Position numbers and translations under genes: made by a program
Assembly (NCBI RefSeq): GCF_016741875.1
Contig: NZ_JAERRF010000007.1
Span: forward strand, 248,001 to 312,000
Direction: 5' to 3'
From: Streptomyces coffeae
GTDB taxonomy: Bacteria > Actinomycetota > Actinomycetes > Streptomycetales > Streptomycetaceae
Length of the DNA: 64,000 nucleotides
In this document: in pieces, positions 40,808 through 50,232 of the stretch
Layout: each line of letters starts with the position of its first letter
How positions within the stretch are numbered: position 1 is the stretch's first letter
Notes under the pieces: generated by a model
What the model was told of the DNA's origin: nothing
What the model saw: only the letters and a program-made list of their open reading frames with translations
Databases searched by the model: none

Positions 40808-41782
40808 TCAGCGGTCGCGGCCGGTGCCGCTGCGCGGTGTGTCCGCGGCAGGGCTCGGGTGGCCGGAGCGGGCGGTGTCCTCGGTGTCCGGCGTGGGCTG
40901 CGGCGTCCGCCCGGCCGTGAGATCCGCTGCCGACCAGCTGCCCATCAGGCGCAGGGCCTGCGCGGAGGGGCTGCCGGGCTCGGCCGTGTAGAGGTAGAGG
41001 GCCTGGTCCGGGTCGTCCGGCAACGTGAGCGACTCGTACTCCAGGGCCAGTTCGCCGACGAGGGGGTGGCGGTAGCGCTTGGTGCCGTGGGTGTACGCAA
41101 ACACGTCGTGATCGGCCCACCACTGGCGGAAGTCCTCGTCGTGCACGGACAACTCGCCCACCAGCTCGGTGAGACGGGAGTCGTGCGGGTGGCGCCCCGC
41201 GTACAGGCGCAGGGCCGCCACGGTGCCACGGGCAGCGGTCTGCCAGTCGCCGATCAGGTCGCGGGCGGCGGGGTCGAGGAAGAGGAACCGGGCGAGGTTG
41301 CGGTCGCGGTGCGGCAGTGCGTCGAAGTCCGTGTACAGGGCCTTGGCGAGGGCGTTGGCGGCGAGCACGTCCAGCCGGTGGCCCATGATCATCGCGGGGG
41401 TGTCGGTCAGGGAGTCGAGGAGCCGGAGCAGTCCGGGGCGTACCCGCTGCGGCGGCACGGGGCGGCGACGGCCCGAACCCGGCCTGGGGCGGGCCAGGTC
41501 GAACAGGTGGGCCCGCTCGGCCTGATCCAGGCGCAGTGCGCGGGCCACGGCCTCCAGCACCGACGCCGAGACATTCGGGTTGCGCCCGCGCTCCAGCCGT
41601 ACGTAGTAGTCGACGCTGATCCCGGCCAGCCGTGCCACCTCCTCGCGGCGCAGCCCCGGCACCCGGCGCCGCCCGGCGGCGTCCGGACCCAGACCGGCCT
41701 CGCCGGGACTGACCCGGGCCCTGCGTGAGTGCAGGAAGCCGCGCAGCTCACGGTTGGGCTCGCGCCCCGCTGACGTGCTCAT
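40808..41782 (-). CDS. XRE-family regulator with MmyB-like ligand domain
   Basis: 324 residues. The N-terminal HTH contains RRVPGLRREEVARLAGISVDYYVRLERGRNPNVSASVLEAVARALRLDQAERAHLFDLA (about 38-97). The MmyB-type PAS-like domain has VLAANALAKALYTDF and NLARFLFLDPAARDLIGDWQTAARGTVAALRL, where fatty acid-like ligands bind in relatives. The last 50 residues are disordered. These regulators frequently stand divergent to a short-chain dehydrogenase they repress, exactly as here (SDR start 161 bp away). Confidence 0.9.
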   Translation of the reverse strand: MSTSAGREPNRELRGFLHSRRARVSPGEAGLGPDAAGRRRVPGLRREEVARLAGISVDYYVRLERGRNPNVSASVLEAVARALRLDQAERAHLFDLARPRPGSGRRRPVPPQRVRPGLLRLLDSLTDTPAMIMGHRLDVLAANALAKALYTDFDALPHRDRNLARFLFLDPAARDLIGDWQTAARGTVAALRLYAGRHPHDSRLTELVGELSVHDEDFRQWWADHDVFAYTHGTKRYRHPLVGELALEYESLTLPDDPDQALYLYTAEPGSPSAQALRLMGSWSAADLTAGRTPQPTPDTEDTARSGHPSPAADTPRSGTGRDR

Positions 41783-41942
41783 CGCTCCAGGATAGGGCGG
41801 GGTGCGCCCGCCGCCGGGCGGTGAAGGGGGGTCTGGCGGACCCCCGGTACACCCTCCCTCCGCTGCCGGTGCTCAGCGCCCTCCGTCCGATGGTCTTGTG
41901 GAGACCGGCACCCTGTTCGCACTCGTCTCACGAGGGATCACC

Positions 41943-42665
41943 ATGTCCAAGCCCCTGATCGTCATCACCGGCGCCAGCTCCGGCATCGGAGCGGCCACCG
42001 CCCGCCTCCTCTCCGCCCAAGGGCACCCGCTGCTCCTCCTCGCCCGGCGGCTGGAGAAGCTTCACGAACTCGGCCTGCCCGACACCCTGTGCCGCAAGGT
42101 CGACGTCACCGACCGGGACGCGGTCGAGGCCGCGGTACGCGAGGCCGAAGAGCGGTTCGGGCCCGCCGACGCGATCGTCAACAACGCCGGGGCCATGCTC
42201 CTGGGCCGTCTCGCCGACCAGCCCGCCGAGGAGTGGGACCGGATGATCGACCTGAACATCAAGGGCGTGCTGTACGGCGTCCGTGCCGTCCTGCCCGGCA
42301 TGCTCGCCCGCGGCACCGGCACGATCATCAACGTCAGCTCCATCGCCGGCCGCAAGACCTTCCCGAACCACACCGCCTATGTGGGCACCAAGTTCGCCGT
42401 CCACGCCATGTCGGAGAACCTGCGCGAAGAGGTCGCCTCCCGCGGCGTCCGCGTGGTGACCATCGCCCCCGGCGCCGTGGAGACCGAACTGCTCTCCCAC
42501 ACCAGCGACGAGCAGATCAAGAAGGACTACGAGGCATGGAAGAAGTCCGCCGGCGGCGCCCTGGACCCGCAGGCCGTGGCCGAGGCGGTCGCCTACGCCT
42601 ACCGGCAGCCGCAGAACGTCACCATCCGTGAGATCGTCCTCGCCGCCACCGGTCAGGAAGCCTGA
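41943..42665 (+). CDS. Short-chain dehydrogenase/reductase
   Basis: A 240-residue classical SDR. TGASSGIG (10-17) binds NADP, NNAG (about 81-84) follows, then INVSSIAG with the catalytic serine and YVGTKFAVHAMSENLREE with Tyr-x3-Lys. APGAVETELLSHTSDEQIKKDYEAW is the substrate loop. The ARR at the second strand suggests NADPH preference. The start ATG (41943) is the first before the Rossmann strand. It is divergent from the XRE regulator that probably controls it. Confidence 0.92.
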   Translation: MSKPLIVITGASSGIGAATARLLSAQGHPLLLLARRLEKLHELGLPDTLCRKVDVTDRDAVEAAVREAEERFGPADAIVNNAGAMLLGRLADQPAEEWDRMIDLNIKGVLYGVRAVLPGMLARGTGTIINVSSIAGRKTFPNHTAYVGTKFAVHAMSENLREEVASRGVRVVTIAPGAVETELLSHTSDEQIKKDYEAWKKSAGGALDPQAVAEAVAYAYRQPQNVTIREIVLAATGQEA

Positions 42666-42796
42666 CCGGCCACTCCCACCCCACCACGGGACGCGCGGCC
42701 CGCAAAGGCAGGCCGCCGATGCTCGGCGGTCCGCCGGCACGCCGAAGTCGACGTCGGCCGCGAGCAGTTCATCGAGATGCTGTGGTGAATGCTGTC

Positions 42797-43693
42797 CTAT
42801 GCCGGCCCTTCAGGGTGTTGCCCGGCCGCCTCCCTTGTGTTGCTGCCCTGGCTCGTGCTGGGCTCCCGGCGGACGCGACCGTGGCTCGGGCGAAGCTGCC
42901 ACACCGCGTGCACGAGCAGGGCGTACAACAGCAGGCCGGCCAGCAGACCGCCGCCCGCCCCGAACAACGCCGTCGGCAGCAGTTGATGAGTGGGGGCGTG
43001 GGCGAGAAACTCCCGCTTCTGCGCGCACCGCAGCACGGCCCCGACGAGCGTGGTGCCCGCGATGGCCGTGACAGCCAGGGCGGTCTGGCCCGGAATCCGC
43101 GGGCTGCTGGTGTCGCTCGCAACGGGGACCGGCGTGGGGATCGTGCGCAGGGCGCGTCGGAGAAAACCGGCGATCACTACAAGAGCCATCGCGGAACTCC
43201 CGTATTGCATCCAGGTGTAGAGGGGAAAGCCGCCTGCGTAGGTCTCCAGCCACGGGAACAGCCGAACCCCTGCGCGGCCGGGGTGGGTGAAGGAATCCCA
43301 CAGGACGTGTGTGGCCGCGCCGACTGCGGCAGATGCCCAGAATGGTCCGGCGAGCCGGTACAGAGAACGGCTGCGCCATCGGCCGCTTGCGAGCAGGGCG
43401 GCTGCCCGGGCCCGGTGGCCGGGTGGCGCGAGCATCAGGAGTGGTTCGCGCAACAGCCACCAGATCCCGACCAGACCAGCGGCGAACAGCACGTCCACCG
43501 TCATGGCGCCGAGAATGGTGTGCGTCGTGTCTCCGAGGCGGATGGCCCCGCCTGCCACCGTGGCGGCAAAGTACGGCACGTCGGGTGCCAATGCCCCGGC
43601 CACCAGGGCCGAGGCGATCAGCGGTCCCCGCGCCCGACCGTTCGGGCGTAGCAGGGGCAGGACAGCGGCGGCGTGGCTCAGCGTGAAGGGCAT
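42797..43693 (-). CDS. DUF4184 membrane protein
   Basis: 298 residues, beginning MPFTLSHAAAVLPLLRPNG, the start signature of DUF4184 proteins (inner-membrane, related to YdjM-type metal-dependent hydrolases). HTILGAMTVDVLF and HVLWDSFTHPGRAG carry conserved His/Asp residues that could bind metal. About seven hydrophobic segments. ATG 43691-43693. It stands alone and divergent from the MFS transporter. Function is unknown for the family; membrane remodelling or lipid hydrolysis has been suggested for relatives. Confidence 0.85.
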   Translation of the reverse strand: MPFTLSHAAAVLPLLRPNGRARGPLIASALVAGALAPDVPYFAATVAGGAIRLGDTTHTILGAMTVDVLFAAGLVGIWWLLREPLLMLAPPGHRARAAALLASGRWRSRSLYRLAGPFWASAAVGAATHVLWDSFTHPGRAGVRLFPWLETYAGGFPLYTWMQYGSSAMALVVIAGFLRRALRTIPTPVPVASDTSSPRIPGQTALAVTAIAGTTLVGAVLRCAQKREFLAHAPTHQLLPTALFGAGGGLLAGLLLYALLVHAVWQLRPSHGRVRREPSTSQGSNTREAAGQHPEGPA

Positions 43694-43949
43694 GGCGGAG
43701 TTCCTCGTTCCTCTTTTCTCGTGCTCTCGGCAGGACGCCGGAGCCGACGGCAGAGTTGCTCCTTCTGAGGTGTGATACGCGGTAAAGGGGGCCAGTGAGT
43801 TGATCTTGAAGCCCTGACGGCGGCCCGTGCCGAGTACGGGGCTGACGCAGGGCCGGAACGCGCTGTCCGCATTCCGCCAGAAGCCACGGCCGACTGTCGT
43901 GAGACTCGATGTCTGTTCCGGTCGACATCTGGCGGAAAGGTCCGCACTC

Positions 43950-45425
43950 GTGAGCAAGAGCGAAGAGGTCGTCCTCGCCCGGCCGCCGGCCGAAGGTGGC
44001 CACGAGGGGGGTGCGGCCCAAGGCGCGAGTACGAGTCTTTTTGCCCTCGGGTCGACGCTGTCACTCGGCGCGGTGCTCGCACTGCTGAGCACCACGCTGG
44101 TGTCGGTGGGGATGGGCGTACTCGCCCAGGAGTTCTCCGCGGGGTTGCCCACCGTGCAGTGGGTGAGCACCGCCAATCTGCTGGCCCTGGCCGTCACGAT
44201 TCCGGTCGCCGGCTGGGCCATGGACAGATTCGGAGAGAAGAGTCTGTGGCAGGCGTCACTCGCCGTCTACCTCGTGGGGTGCGTTGCCGCCGGACTCGCT
44301 CCGACGGTTGGTGTGCTGATCACGGCACGTGTGGTGCAGGGGATCGGCGCCGCGATGTTCGAGCCGATCATGCTTGCCATGCTCGCCCGGGCCGCGGGGC
44401 CCGGACGGGTCACACGGGTCATGAGCCTGGTTCAGATCCCGATCACCATGGCCCCGGTCTTCGGTCCCGTGGTGGGAGGCGCACTCCTTGACCAGTTCGA
44501 CTGGCGGTGGCTGTTCTGGTGCAACGTTCCCGCGGGTCTGCTCTGTGCGGCGCTGGCGCACCGGCTGTTGCCCCGGGACGCGCCGCGCGCCTCCTCCCGC
44601 GACCGGAGCCTTGATGTGGCCGGGCTCGTGCTGCTGTCCGGCGGTCTGGCGGCGCTCATGCTCGGTCTGTCCCAGGCGGCGAGCACGGGCGAGGGCGCGG
44701 CGGGCAGGACGGCGTCCACAGCCGCGCACCTCGTTGTCCCGCTCTCGCTGGCCTGCGGTGTCCTGCTGCTCGCGGCGTACGCCGTGCACGCGCTCCGCAC
44801 CCGCAAGGTGCCGCTGCTCGACCTTCGGCTGTTCGCCGCCGGCCGGTTCCCGGTGTGTGTGCTGGCGGCGTTCTTGTTCGGCGCGTCCGTCTACGGCGCG
44901 ATGTTCCTGCTGCCGCTCTTCTTCCAGCAGGCAGGCGAGTTCGACGCCTGGACCTCCGGGCTGCTCCTTGCCCCACAGGGCCTCGGGACCGTGCTGGTCC
45001 TGCCCGTCGTCGGACGGTTGACGGCACGCTTCGGCCCCCGGGCGGTCGTGTTCTCCGGCATGGCCGTCGCGGGCCTCGGCACCGTCAGCTACACCTGGTG
45101 CGACGCCCGCGAGGACCTGCCGCTGCTGGTCGTCACGTTGCTGATCCGAGGAGTGGGGCTGGGCGTCACCCTCGCGCCCGCACTCGCGACGGGATTCGCC
45201 GGCGTCGCGCCGGAGAGCGTCGGCCGGGCCAGCAGCATCATGATCGCCGCCATCCAGCTGGGCGGTTCTGTCGGCACCGCTCTCCTCGCGGTGGTGCTCC
45301 AGCAACAGCTTTCCGTGCACCCCACGGTCGACGACGCCTTCGGCTTCGCCTTCTGGTGGACGCTCGGGCTCTGCGCCCTGGGCACCGTCACCGCGCTCTT
45401 CCTGCCACGTCACAGCCTCGACTGA
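43950..45425 (+). CDS. DHA2-family (EmrB/QacA-like) multidrug efflux transporter
   Basis: 491 residues from GTG 43950. About 14 TM segments. Motif A-type loop in GWAMDRFGEKSLWQASLAVY, motif C region in ITMAPVFGPVVGGALLDQFDWRWLFWCNVPAGLL (GP-x-x-GG, typical of drug:H+ antiporters). The upstream in-frame extension from 43827 lacks hydrophobic or conserved sequence and is rejected. The SDR gene begins 17 bp after its stop, so both are one operon. The ligand is unknown; co-transcription with an oxidoreductase suggests detoxification or export of a modified metabolite. Confidence 0.9.
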   Translation: MSKSEEVVLARPPAEGGHEGGAAQGASTSLFALGSTLSLGAVLALLSTTLVSVGMGVLAQEFSAGLPTVQWVSTANLLALAVTIPVAGWAMDRFGEKSLWQASLAVYLVGCVAAGLAPTVGVLITARVVQGIGAAMFEPIMLAMLARAAGPGRVTRVMSLVQIPITMAPVFGPVVGGALLDQFDWRWLFWCNVPAGLLCAALAHRLLPRDAPRASSRDRSLDVAGLVLLSGGLAALMLGLSQAASTGEGAAGRTASTAAHLVVPLSLACGVLLLAAYAVHALRTRKVPLLDLRLFAAGRFPVCVLAAFLFGASVYGAMFLLPLFFQQAGEFDAWTSGLLLAPQGLGTVLVLPVVGRLTARFGPRAVVFSGMAVAGLGTVSYTWCDAREDLPLLVVTLLIRGVGLGVTLAPALATGFAGVAPESVGRASSIMIAAIQLGGSVGTALLAVVLQQQLSVHPTVDDAFGFAFWWTLGLCALGTVTALFLPRHSLD

Positions 45426-45442
45426 AAGGACCCAGAAGACAC

Positions 45443-46207
45443 ATGCCGTACACACCAGCCGCCGGCCGAACCCCTCTGAAGAACAAAGGGGCCCTGGTGA
45501 CAGGAGGTTCGCGGGGCATCGGCGCCGCCATCGCCGAACGTCTCGCGGCCGACGGCGCCGCGGTAGCGCTCACCTACGCCCGCTCCAAGGACGCCGCAGA
45601 GGAAGTGGCCGACGGCATCCGCCGGCGAGGAGGCCATGCACAGACCATCCGTGCGGACAGCGCCGACCCCGCCGCCATTTCGGCCGCCGTCGATGAGGCG
45701 GCCGAGAACCTGGGCCGCCTGGACGTCCTCGTCAACAATGCGGGAGGCGGCGTCTTCGGGCCCGTGGACGAACTGCCCCAGGAAACCGTTGACACGATGA
45801 TCGACGTCAACATCCGCGGCGTGCTCACTGCCATCAGGGCCGCGCTTCGCCATCTGCCCCCGGGCGGGCGCGTCATCACCATCGGCAGTGTGAACGCCGA
45901 CCGGGTTCCCTTCCCCGGCGGCTCCGTCTACGCCATGACCAAGGCGGCGGTCGCGGGGCTGACCCGCGGTCTGGCACGGGAGTTGGGCCCCCGTGGCATC
46001 ACCGTGAACAACGTGCAGCCCGGCCCCACCGACACCGAGGCCAACCCCGCGGACGGCCCGATGGCGGACAGTATGCGGGGGTGGATGGCACTGGGCCGCT
46101 TCGCGGCCCCCGATGAGATCGCGGCCTTGACCGCCTATCTGGCGGGCCCGGAATCCGCGTTCGTCACCGGCGCGAGCCTCACCATCGACGGCGGCTTCGC
46201 CGCCTAG
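45443..46207 (+). CDS. Short-chain dehydrogenase/reductase (FabG-like)
   Basis: A 254-residue classical SDR. ALVTGGSRGIGAAIAERLAADGAAV forms the NADP loop. VLVNNAGGGVFGPVDEL carries NNAG. TIGSVNADRVPFPGGSVYAMTKAAVAGLTRGLARELGPRGITVNNVQPGPTDTE holds Ser, Tyr-x3-Lys and the PG turn. It ends with the family tail FVTGASLTIDGGFAA. ATG 45443-45445 has AAAGGA 20 bp upstream and AGAAG nearer. Co-transcribed with the MFS transporter. Confidence 0.92.
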   Translation: MPYTPAAGRTPLKNKGALVTGGSRGIGAAIAERLAADGAAVALTYARSKDAAEEVADGIRRRGGHAQTIRADSADPAAISAAVDEAAENLGRLDVLVNNAGGGVFGPVDELPQETVDTMIDVNIRGVLTAIRAALRHLPPGGRVITIGSVNADRVPFPGGSVYAMTKAAVAGLTRGLARELGPRGITVNNVQPGPTDTEANPADGPMADSMRGWMALGRFAAPDEIAALTAYLAGPESAFVTGASLTIDGGFAA

Positions 46208-46321
46208 ACCTGGTCAGGAAGCACACGGATCGCGTACGACTCGTTCGGCGACAGCGTCCACCCCGGCATGCAGCAGCCTCACTGGCAGTGATGAGTTTCT
46301 GAACAGCGGCTCAGCTCAGGG

Positions 46322-47287
46322 CTACTTGGAATCGATCCGTCCGAGGGGGTTCGCACCGGTCGTCAGCGCGTTACGCGCCGCCTGCCAAGCGGAATCCCCG
46401 GGGTAGAGGATGGTGCGGAGGTAGGCCCAGCTGAGTTGCTGGACCGCGGACACTCGATCGGGGTGTTCGTCCGTGGTCTCAGCGACGTCGTATCCCGAGA
46501 CACCGCCGAGCCCGTGCTCCGCGCCGAACAGGGTCAGCAAGGACTTGGGGCCCGGGGAGAGGACGTACGGATCGGTATGCCAGTCCGGACCCCGAACCGT
46601 CATATGGGCAGACGCGTCCCTGTCGCCGGCGACCACCAGCGTGGGCGTCGTCATCTCGGAGAAATCCGTGGTCAGGAAGAAGGGATAGTTCTCGGCCACG
46701 AACCCGGTGAGGGCATCGCCCCCTCTGCCGGGCGCGGCGAGCAACACACCCGCTTTGATTCGGGGCTCCGCCAGGTCTACTTCGGTTCCCTCGTCCGGAT
46801 CGGTGAGCCGGGCACCCAGCAGCAGGCTTGCGGTGTGCCCGCCCATCGAGTGCCCGGCTACGGCGACCTTGTCCGGGTCCAGGCGCCCGAGGAGCTGCGG
46901 GACGGCGGCTTCGATCACGTCGAGCCGGTCGAGGATGCGCCGCATGTCCTCGGTCCGCGAACGCCAGTACAGAGGCGCCCCGGGGGTGTCGGGATCCAGG
47001 ACCTGGCTCAGCGTCTTGGAGCTCAGGTGAGTTGGCTGGATCACGACGAAGCCGTGCGCTGCCCAGAAGTTGGCCAGGGGCGCGTAGCCGTTGAGCGAGG
47101 AGAGGTTGTTGGAGGGCCCTTGGCCGTGCGAGAGGAGGATGATCGGCAGCTTGTCTCCGGTCACGGGCGCGGAGACTCGCACCTGTATGTCCACGGCTCG
47201 GCCGGGAGCCGGGAGCGCCACCGGACTGACCGAGAGGACGGGAGCGGGTGAGTTGACGATGCCGGATGCGTACGTCGATGCACTCAT
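46322..47287 (-). CDS. Alpha/beta hydrolase (PAF acetylhydrolase/dienelactone-hydrolase-like)
   Basis: 321 residues. PIILLSHGQGPSNNLSSLNGYAPLANFWAAHGFVVIQPTH gives the oxyanion-hole HG-x-G and strands. The nucleophile elbow is VAVAGHSMGGHTASLLLG (Ser). TPTLVVAGDRDASAHM supplies the acid and LFGAEHGLGGVSGY the histidine. No signal peptide is seen. It is divergent from a TetR gene, with three repeated 15-bp operators in between, so it is the probable target of that repressor. Confidence 0.87.
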   Translation of the reverse strand: MSASTYASGIVNSPAPVLSVSPVALPAPGRAVDIQVRVSAPVTGDKLPIILLSHGQGPSNNLSSLNGYAPLANFWAAHGFVVIQPTHLSSKTLSQVLDPDTPGAPLYWRSRTEDMRRILDRLDVIEAAVPQLLGRLDPDKVAVAGHSMGGHTASLLLGARLTDPDEGTEVDLAEPRIKAGVLLAAPGRGGDALTGFVAENYPFFLTTDFSEMTTPTLVVAGDRDASAHMTVRGPDWHTDPYVLSPGPKSLLTLFGAEHGLGGVSGYDVAETTDEHPDRVSAVQQLSWAYLRTILYPGDSAWQAARNALTTGANPLGRIDSK

Positions 47288-47383
47288 GATGCGTCTTTCC
47301 CTTCGAGGGCGTCTGCTGTCGATCTCATGCCGCTGGTGACGGATGAGGCGGACGGGATCGGCCGGCGTCAGCTACGCTGAAAG

Positions 47384-47445
47384 CGGAGCGCCGTTCCACT
47401 TAATATACGGAACACTGCTCCGGTTGTAAACGGAACGCCGTTCCG
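47384..47445. promoter_or_regulatory. Three spaced 15-bp operator copies between hydrolase and TetR genes
   Basis: CGGAGCGCCGTTCCA (47384-47398), CGGAACACTGCTCCG (47408-47422) and CGGAACGCCGTTCCG (47431-47445) share the dyad CGGA-n7-TCCG. The third is perfect apart from its centre. Their starts are 24 and 23 bp apart, a little over two helical turns, so bound dimers would lie near the same face of the DNA. A/T-rich bases between copies 1 and 2 (TTAATATA) probably belong to a promoter. Confidence 0.75.
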
Positions 47446-47477
47446 CTTCGTCGATGCCCCCGGGAAGGGAGAGCGTG

Positions 47478-48074
47478 GTGTCCACGACAAGCCAGTCCGG
47501 GGAGGTCCCGGCCCGAAGCAAGCGAGCCGACGCGCTGCGCAACCAGCAGACGCTGCTTGCCGCCGCCGCTGAGGTGTTCGTGACCTCCGGCGTCGATGCG
47601 CCGATCCGCGAGATCGCGGCCAAGGCGGGCGTCGGGATGGGGACGATCTACCGCCACTTCCCGACCCGCTCGGATTTGGTCGGCGCCGTCTACCGCCATC
47701 AGGTCGAGGCATGCGCCGAGGCGGGCCCGAGCCTGCTGGCCAGTGCCGAGTCTCCGCTTGCAGCACTCCGTCAGTGGATCGACCTCTTCGTGGATTTCCT
47801 GGTCACGAAGCATGGACTCGCCAACGCACTACAATCGGACAACAGCGGCTTCGCCGCGCTCCACAGCTATTTCCTGGACCGCTTGCTGCCCGTCTGCGCG
47901 CAGTTGCTCGACGCCGCGGTCAACGCCGGAGAAATCAGGCCCGGTATCCACGCCTACGAACTGATGCGCGGCATCGGCAACCTCTGCATCGGACGTGACA
48001 GCGACCCACGCTATGACCCGCGCCGCTTGGTCGAACTTCTCCTTCAGGGACTACAGCGACCGCAGTCATCCTGA
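47478..48074 (+). CDS. TetR-family transcriptional regulator
   Basis: 198 residues from GTG 47478 (GGGAG upstream); ATG 47454 would add eight residues. The HTH is NQQTLLAAAAEVFVTSGVDAPIREIAAKAGVGMGTIYRHFPTRSDLVGAVYRHQV (about 20-75), a typical TetR_N. The C-terminal domain (SPLAALRQWIDLFVDFLVTKHGL onward) resembles the group with SBP-type helical ligand pockets. Three operator copies stand directly upstream. Likely autorepressor and repressor of the divergent hydrolase. Confidence 0.9.
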   Translation: MSTTSQSGEVPARSKRADALRNQQTLLAAAAEVFVTSGVDAPIREIAAKAGVGMGTIYRHFPTRSDLVGAVYRHQVEACAEAGPSLLASAESPLAALRQWIDLFVDFLVTKHGLANALQSDNSGFAALHSYFLDRLLPVCAQLLDAAVNAGEIRPGIHAYELMRGIGNLCIGRDSDPRYDPRRLVELLLQGLQRPQSS

Positions 48075-48349
48075 TGTCGACGGTGGGCCCGTATGCGGCG
48101 GCGTGGATCCAGACCGTTGAGGAGCGACCGGCCCAGGCAAGTGACCGTGTGAATCACGGAGTTGCGGTGGCGTTGGCTGGTGATCAGTCCGGCTTCGCGG
48201 AGGACGGAGCGCTTCCAATGCCCGAAGGTCGCGGCTCCTTCTTGGCGCCGCAGTCGATAGGAACTCAGCAGCACTTCCCACAGCGGATCAGCTCCTGGCG
48301 CCAGGGTGATCCGTGCCAGGTCGTCACTGGTGAAATGAATCCTGAGCAT
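48044..48349 (-). pseudogene. ArsR-family regulator collapsed by an internal deletion
   Basis: The frame opens MLRIHFTSDDLARITLAPGA and then DPLWEVLLSSYRLRRQEGAATFGHW, the start of the large Streptomyces ArsR-type regulators of over 300 residues (MLRIHFTxEDLARTRVAxxPDPLWE). After about 55 residues it jumps in frame to REAGLITSQRHRNSVIHTVTCLGRSLLNG, which matches the wing and end of the C-terminal winged helix. About two thirds of the protein is missing. The 101-codon frame overlaps the end of the TetR gene by 31 bp. Confidence 0.7.
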
Positions 48350-48780
48350 GCCACCTGCAGCGGATGCCCCATGACCCCAACAAAGCTCGATCCCGTGAAC
48401 ACCAGTGGCGCGAGGCCCTGCTCGGAACGAAGGCACACCAGGTCCATGTCCGGCTGCCGGGGAAGCAGGAGTCGGCTCCGTCGAGCCGCGGCGGACCGGA
48501 CCGCACTCCGCGCTGTCGCTCGCCACGAGCTGAAGCTCTCCCAGCAGGACGCGGGCTGCCGGCGGAAAGCCGGTCTCGCACGGACGGTCGCCGAGGCACA
48601 GCATCGCGCGGAGAAAGCGGTGGCGGCCGACAGGCAGCCCGGCCTCGTACGGCTGCGCGCGTTACGGGACGCGGTCGTACGACGCGCCACCCATACCTAG
48701 CCGGGCCGGTTCTCCCCGTCGGCCACGAACGCGTCGATGCGGGGCGCGTGTTGTGCTCGACGGACACCCGGTCGTACGCC
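48350..48780. other. Gap without a recognisable gene
   Basis: A plus-strand frame to 48700 (ending RALRDAVVRRATHT) and several minus frames are open, but none has family-like motifs or a start with a ribosome site. The stretch is probably the residue of whatever was lost together with the middle of the ArsR gene. Confidence 0.35.
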
Positions 48781-50232
48781 CTACTTCGGTGCCTGGAAGC
48801 CGCCGATCTTCTGCTCGAGCAGTTCGGCCAGCCGCAGCGGGGTGCGGTCCTCCAACATCGGGCCGATGAGCTGCACTCCCACCGGCAGACCCTCGGGGGA
48901 CCGGCCCGCTGGTATGGCGGTGGCGGGCAGGCCGGGCATAGTGGCCAGACCGGCCCAGACGAGCTGGTCGAAGTACGGGTACTCGACGCCGTCGATGTCG
49001 ATCCGGCGTTCCAGCGGATTGGGGTTGTGGTCGTGCGGGAACGCGGGAGTGGGCGTGATCGGACAGACCACGGCGTCGAACTCGGTGAAGAGCTGCCGCC
49101 AGCCGTGGCGGTGGAGCTCGCGGCGGTTGTTCACCTCGATCCAGTCGCGGTGGCTGAACACCATGGCGCGCAGCCGCGCCGCGTCGAGACTCTGGTCGTC
49201 TGCGCTCAGTCCGGCGGCGCGGGTCTGCAGCTGCTCGTAGGCGTCGATGGGAAAACGCGCGACGGAGCCCGAGACCAGCAACTGCGTGTAGAGCGTCCCG
49301 GCTTCGGCCAGATCGGGCAGCAGCGGAGTGTGCCGTTCGACGCGGGCGCCGCCGTCGGCAAGCGCTTCGGCCACCCGGTTCACGCCCGCCCGCACAGCGG
49401 ACCCGGTCGGAATGAGCGGATGCTCCTCGAGCACCAGGACCCGGAAGTCGCCGAGCCGCTCGTGGCGCGCGGGCGGCAGCGTCACGTCGTACGCCACACC
49501 GTGCGTCAGCGGGTCCGGTCCGGCCATGACGTCGAGCAGGAGCGTGAGGTCGCGGGCGGTGCGCGCCATCGGACCGACGACGGCGAGGTCGAGGTCGACC
49601 GGCATCGGCGGTGCCGGCGGCGCGACCATGCCGCGGGTTGCCACCAGTCCGAGTGTCGGCTTGTGCGCGTAGATGCCGCAGAAATGCGCGGGGGTGCGCA
49701 ACGAGCCGGCGAGGTCGGAGCCGATGGACAGCGCGCCGAACCCGGACGCCAGGGCCGCCGCTGATCCGCCCGAGGACCCACCCGAGGTGCGACCGTGATC
49801 CCACGGATTGTTGGTGGTGCCGTAGATCTCGTTGAAGCTCTGGATATCCTGCAGCCCCACCGGCACATTGGTCTTACCGAGCACCACCGCGCCCGCGGCC
49901 TTGAGCCGCGACACCTGCACCGCGTCCTCGGCCGGCATAAAGTTCGCCTGCGGCGGCATGCCCCAGGTCGTGGGCAGCCCAGCCATGTTGTAGGACTCTT
50001 TGACCGTCACCGGAATACCCAGCAGCGGCCGGTCCTCACCGCGGGCGCGCGCCCGGTCGGTACCGCGGGCGGCGGCCCGTGCACGGTCGAAGTCCGGCAC
50101 ACAGATCGCGTTGATCGCCTTGTCGTCCCGCTCGATACGGGCGATCGCCTCGTCGGTCAGTTCCGCCGAGGTCACTTCACCGGCACGCAAGGCAGCCGCG
50201 AGTTTTTCTGCCGTCTGAAAATTCCACTCCAT
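48781..50232 (-). CDS. Amidase (amidase-signature family)
   Basis: 483 residues, full length. The Ser-Ser-Lys triad is visible: GIPVTVKES (Lys), GRTSGGSSGGSAAALASGFGALSIGSDLAGSLRTPAHFCGIYAHKPT (glycine/serine-rich signature with both serines). GPMARTARDLTLLLDVMAGPDP and VCPITPTPAFPHD are conserved later blocks. ATG 50230-50232 is the homology-supported start; the longer in-frame extension is not conserved. Hydrolyses an amide of unknown identity. Monocistronic, convergent with the ArsR remnant. Confidence 0.92.
   Translation of the reverse strand: MEWNFQTAEKLAAALRAGEVTSAELTDEAIARIERDDKAINAICVPDFDRARAAARGTDRARARGEDRPLLGIPVTVKESYNMAGLPTTWGMPPQANFMPAEDAVQVSRLKAAGAVVLGKTNVPVGLQDIQSFNEIYGTTNNPWDHGRTSGGSSGGSAAALASGFGALSIGSDLAGSLRTPAHFCGIYAHKPTLGLVATRGMVAPPAPPMPVDLDLAVVGPMARTARDLTLLLDVMAGPDPLTHGVAYDVTLPPARHERLGDFRVLVLEEHPLIPTGSAVRAGVNRVAEALADGGARVERHTPLLPDLAEAGTLYTQLLVSGSVARFPIDAYEQLQTRAAGLSADDQSLDAARLRAMVFSHRDWIEVNNRRELHRHGWRQLFTEFDAVVCPITPTPAFPHDHNPNPLERRIDIDGVEYPYFDQLVWAGLATMPGLPATAIPAGRSPEGLPVGVQLIGPMLEDRTPLRLAELLEQKIGGFQAPK

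Noticed and set aside
43827-43949. Extended N-terminus of the MFS transporter
   Set aside because: The 41 extra residues are not hydrophobic or conserved, and GTG 43950 gives the usual length.
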